Source: a virus
Strand: one strand, 5' to 3'
Virus record (IMG/VR): IMGVR_UViG_3300012920_000318
Span: 1-21,958 of that record
DNA length: 21,958 nucleotides
In this document: positions 20,401 through 21,958 of the stretch, piece by piece
Numbering within the stretch: position 1 is the stretch's first letter
Layout of the letters: the number at the start of each line of letters is the position of its first letter
Translations under genes and position numbers: made by a program
Notes under the pieces: model-generated
Databases searched by the model: none
What the model saw: only the letters and a program-made list of their open reading frames with translations
Told to the model about the DNA's origin: nothing

Positions 20401-20995
20401 GAATTGGCACATCTAAATTTGTACTTGCAAATTTATATTGTTGAGTGTTCACTCCTCCTATTGTGCCTTTAATTGCAGGTGAACCAAATTTTTGTGTGCC
20501 ACTCAAGGTACCATTCAAGACTGCAATAAATTGTTCTAACCAATTTGTGTTTGTTGGATCATTCCAACCAATTATTTTATTTGATAAGTCTGTTCCTGCA
20601 GAATCTGTAATACCTTCTGTAGTGCTGATGCTTGTTACTTTTAAAAGTCCTGAACCTGCTTGGTTACGTTTTGGCACATAACTTAAAAGTCTTGCAAGTC
20701 TTAAAATTGAATCTCTTCTTTCTGCTGTGTCAATAAAGTTTTCTCTTGCATTTAGATCAGTTCTGAATGATAAATTCTGTCCAAGATATGCAATTAAATC
20801 AATAAGTGCAATATATTCTGATGATTCTATGTAATCATTGAAATCTTCTGGATAATTGTTTTGTAGATACTGTATCATAGTTCTGCGAATTGTGTCAAAA
20901 TCATATGATAAGAAATCACTTTGCTGGAATGATCTATAGATCTTTTGCCAGTCTTGTGATATTAATAAACTATTCTGTCTATCTGTTGTGGCCAT
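17462..20995 (-). CDS. gp6: Baseplate wedge protein gp6 (baseplate J-like), enlarged
   Basis: In T4, gp6 forms the ring of wedge dimers that joins the baseplate periphery to the hub and rearranges at sheath contraction. The N-terminus is the marine gp6 type (SQDWQKIYRSFQQSDFLSYD, then ESSEYIALIDLIAYLGQNLS). The J-like core has VFADGVFGENPNGLFRTYY near 342 and NRMTTAEDYQVV near 428. The C-terminal gp6 block is at about 1000-1118 (INNYFAIENWTFGDSFFYTE, then LSTYIHNSL and FGSLFQIES). At 1177 residues it is much longer than T4 gp6 (about 660). Extra sequence lies mainly in the middle, with an EF-hand-like loop DTDDDGVVDNPD at 815-826, and in a Ser/Thr/Gly tail at about 1120-1177. It starts 40 bases after gp25, preceded by an AATAAATA box and no Shine-Dalgarno. 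Confidence 0.93.
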   Translation of the reverse strand: MATTDRQNSLLISQDWQKIYRSFQQSDFLSYDFDTIRRTMIQYLQNNYPEDFNDYIESSEYIALIDLIAYLGQNLSFRTDLNARENFIDTAERRDSILRLARLLSYVPKRNQAGSGLLKVTSISTTEGITDSAGTDLSNKIIGWNDPTNTNWLEQFIAVLNGTLSGTQKFGSPAIKGTIGGVNTQQYKFASTNLDVPILKFTRTVNSQPMPFELVSSTFRNQDYIYEESPIPGNRFGFLYRADGKGNQSENTGFFMMFKQGELGFSEFTVTDPSPNTIVSVDKNNINNSDVWLYDLTENGTLDNAWTKVPAITGNNVIYNSLSESVRKLFSVNTRAGDAIDLVFADGVFGENPNGLFRTYYRSSINQTFTIRPRDMRGITASLEYRNAKGQVNTVTLTMDLVTTVDNASATESNEDIKTKAPQAYYANNRMTTAEDYQVVPLTQFQGIAKTKAVNRTASGISRYYDLIDPTGAYSSTNIFADEGVVYKETTEPTSSFSFASTSEITGIINNTITPLLKSVGIRDFYYDAYTRQNTGTAYTWNLSTEATNTYTGYFKETGPLAVGNFTTTNLKYIKPGALIKFEPPAGQHFMANGTLMAGQAGHAGSQSVLWTKVVEVKLDGSNYGKGNFTDGKGPITLSDKVPSNAIIKEIIPTYATVIPTSVESLLIDAIKNYNTFGLTYNVDTSSWQFINAENIKLNSAFNLGDQGSTADANKDASWLFQFTATNNVYTIKVRNTNYVFRSATKNRFFYDEDQKIFDASTGKIVQDQIKVLKFNTMPDSTVQLAEDYSFAIVGNRVLSTGFNDTREVAVSFNDTDDDGVVDNPDLFTSVVDPNKNTSSKYVYFKKDTTKASDYFDVVPSTDFVLSSGGSGLDLTQYSNGQLFHFFNAGTIQQYDSTKGSLINVSDTYKASLGRDNLNYNYEHAARYDRRIDPSVSNLIDLHILTTAYDTEYRSWIFNGQVGSIPPAPTTASLRTSYNPTLSEFKNVSDEIVYRPVKYKLLFGPNADNNLQATFKVIKNKDLTITDSDIKTQVINAINNYFAIENWTFGDSFFYTELSTYIHNSLAPQISSIVIVPNKQDTAFGSLFQIESNSDEIFISGATVDNVEIINSISQGNIKASGTVITSATTTADTVSATTGGSSGTSTTTTTTSSSTSYSGGSSSSSSSSSSSSSGGY
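17465..17640 (-). other. Low-complexity Ser/Thr/Gly tail of gp6
   Basis: The last 58 or so residues of gp6 are Thr/Ser/Gly-rich (TTTTTTSSSTSYSGG) and end with 13 consecutive serines before GGY. The serines use mixed TCN and AGY codons, so this is not a simple trinucleotide run. The segment is probably disordered. Confidence 0.85.
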
Positions 20996-21005
20996 TTTAT
21001 GTGTG

Positions 21006-21013
21006 TATTTATT
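21006..21013 (-). promoter_or_regulatory. T4-type late promoter box, AATAAATA, before gp6
   Basis: AATAAATA on the minus strand lies in the 40-base gap between gp25 and gp6 and ends 10 bases before the gp6 ATG. It is one mismatch from the T4 late consensus and identical to the box at 3072-3079. The rest of the gap is AT-rich, with a small TTAA-TTC-TTAA dyad just upstream, and has no Shine-Dalgarno. The start of transcription would lie a few bases before the ATG. Confidence 0.5.
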
Positions 21014-21035
21014 TTAAGAATTAAGTGCGTAGTTA

Positions 21036-21524
21036 TTAGTAGGATCCAGCACTTGCAACTGCAGAAGTATCTCCTGCTTGTATGGCATTAGATGTTACTT
21101 GTAGTCCTTGTTCCTGGTCAAAACCTAGCGTTAATGATTCTTTAATTTGATATGGCACATATAATAAGTCCAATGCAATACTGAGTCCATATTCTGCTTG
21201 AGTAACTGCCAATACTTCAAGCACCCATCTTGGATCTCTATCTACTATCTCAATTATATCCTCTTCAACTGCTTTACTGACTTCACTTGTAAAAGGCTCA
21301 AATAATAAGTCGTATATGATTGTGCCGTAATCAGGAAGTTCTAATTTTTCGCCTTTTTTAATATAGAGAGCATTTAACAAGTCTGTTCTTGCAAGTTCAT
21401 AATCATACAGTGTGTTTGAGTCAAAATCTCTATTGACAGTAGAAAATCCTACATAAGTCTTTAGGTTGCGTGGAGATCCAATTTTGTCAGACGTTGTAGT
21501 TTTTGTTAGTTTTACCTTTGCCAT
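21036..21524 (-). CDS. gp25: Baseplate wedge protein gp25-like (TssE/gp25 family)
   Basis: This 162-residue protein belongs to the gp25/TssE family, the wedge component that contacts the sheath and central hub in contractile machines. The hallmark blocks are LLNALYIKKGEKLELPDYGT (about 49-68), YDLLFEPFT (71-79), and DRDPRW (95-100) where T4 gp25 has YEPRI. The central acidic residue of the conserved EPR triad is therefore Asp rather than Glu. A C-terminal extension after residue 135 is Ala/Ser/Gly-rich (QAGDTSAVASAGSY) and has no T4 counterpart. The start follows the PAAR stop by one base (TAA-T-ATG) with AGGA at 21529-21532, four bases upstream, which implies coupled translation with the PAAR gene. 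Confidence 0.92.
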   Translation of the reverse strand: MAKVKLTKTTTSDKIGSPRNLKTYVGFSTVNRDFDSNTLYDYELARTDLLNALYIKKGEKLELPDYGTIIYDLLFEPFTSEVSKAVEEDIIEIVDRDPRWVLEVLAVTQAEYGLSIALDLLYVPYQIKESLTLGFDQEQGLQVTSNAIQAGDTSAVASAGSY

Positions 21525-21525
21525 A

Positions 21526-21801
21526 TTATCCTGCGTTTACGTTTCCTGATCCATTAGCATGTGGATGAGCACAATCTGCCAAATCACCTTCTCTAATTAC
21601 AAATTTTCCGCCTGCTTTAACAGTGCTTGAACTTTCATTTGTACTATTTGGAGCCGCGTGTATGCCTATGCCATGTCCTGCATGTGGACCATCACCTTTT
21701 ACGTTGATGTCTACACCATTTACTTTTACATTACTAACTTGTCCGTTGGCTAATACACCTCCTTGTATATCGCTTACTCCTATTTTTGTTATTGCTGGCA
21801 T
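21526..21801 (-). CDS. PAAR-domain spike tip protein
   Basis: This 91-residue protein begins MPAITKIGVS, as PAAR proteins do, and continues with glycine-rich short strands (NVKVNGVDINVKGDGPHAGH). PAAR proteins form a sharp metal-stabilised cone on the tail spike that pierces the host envelope. Candidate metal ligands cluster in two places: His40, His43 and His48, and Cys77, His79 and His81 (DCAHPH). The family usually uses three His and one Cys for zinc. The C-terminus ends in HANGSGNVNAG. The gene lies just upstream of gp25, a usual place in marine T4-like phages and functionally parallel to T6SS loci. AAGGA at 21814-21818 is 12 bases before the ATG, a slightly long spacing. Confidence 0.88.
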   Translation of the reverse strand: MPAITKIGVSDIQGGVLANGQVSNVKVNGVDINVKGDGPHAGHGIGIHAAPNSTNESSSTVKAGGKFVIREGDLADCAHPHANGSGNVNAG

Positions 21802-21808
21802 GTTGTAT

Positions 21809-21952
21809 TTAAGTCCTTGTACTCAAGTCATTTGCTGTTCGTTTGCTTTTAAACGGTTCTAAGTATTCTCTGTCAGTCCTATCTGCTGTAACTACATTCT
21901 GTGCCTTGTTTTCATGTAAACTCCATTCTTCATGCACTGGCACTCTTTTCAT
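21809..21952 (-). CDS. Small ORF of 47 residues or C-terminal end of a longer gene, unidentified
   Basis: From the ATG at 21952 the frame encodes 47 residues beginning MKRVPVHEEWSLHENKAQ and ending NDLSTRT, with TAA at 21811-21809. The product is hydrophilic and charged, with no membrane segment. The frame has no stop between this ATG and the right edge (AGC ATA ATG), so the true start may lie outside the window. It precedes the PAAR gene by seven bases, in the same direction, so it is probably co-transcribed with the spike and wedge genes. I do not recognise the family. A short baseplate accessory protein or the end of a hub protein are both possible. Confidence 0.55.
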   Translation of the reverse strand: MKRVPVHEEWSLHENKAQNVVTADRTDREYLEPFKSKRTANDLSTRT

Positions 21953-21958
21953 TATGCT

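Noticed and set aside
1-21958. tRNA genes, CRISPR arrays, insertion sequences and integrase or attachment sites
   Set aside because: Coding genes fill the window with gaps of at most 40 bases. I saw no regular spaced repeats, terminal inverted repeats, transposase motifs or cloverleaf sequences.

Overview
The window is part of the tail and baseplate module of a large T4-type contractile-tailed phage (myovirus). It is most like the marine T4-like phages of SAR11 bacteria or cyanobacteria. Three things point there: the T4-type order PAAR tip, gp25, gp6; a marine-style tail fibre and conserved virion protein; and an AT-rich composition of roughly one third G+C by eye. The exact host cannot be read from the sequence.

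All supported genes lie on the minus strand, so transcription runs from right to left. They are packed almost end to end, with gaps of 40 bases or fewer or overlaps of 1 base, and no stretch over 300 bases lacks a gene. In order of transcription they are: a short ORF at the right edge (21809-21952, may continue outside); a PAAR-type spike tip (21526-21801); gp25-like baseplate wedge (21036-21524); an enlarged gp6 baseplate wedge (17462-20995); a giant 4793-residue virion protein (3078-17459); a conserved 213-residue virion protein (2412-3053); a 611-residue tail fibre (556-2391); a 2-oxoglutarate/Fe(II) oxygenase (53-556); and the first 17 codons of another gene running off the left edge.

The giant protein fills about two thirds of the window. 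It is a mosaic of small beta-rich modules on a conserved N-terminal half. The recognisable parts are a cupredoxin-like domain with a complete His-Cys-His-Met set near the N-terminus; seven FG-GAP motifs, matching the seven blades of an integrin-alpha-type beta-propeller, in the middle; three CBM5/12-like short modules; a GSGY repeat pair; several 'DGST..F' modules; and three tandem modules of about 115 residues near the C-terminus. Its place straight after gp6 is where T4 encodes gp7 onward, so it probably forms the outer wedge or baseplate periphery and may link to the receptor-binding apparatus.

Each of the three larger intergenic gaps (20, 24 and 40 bases) carries a minus-strand ATAAATA box resembling the T4 late promoter TATAAATA. 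I found no other copies by eye. Tightly joined gene pairs show coupling instead (TAATG or TAA-T-ATG). The window therefore reads as late structural transcription units that build the spike tip, wedge, giant appendage and fibre. The oxygenase at the end may modify a structural protein or another phage target.
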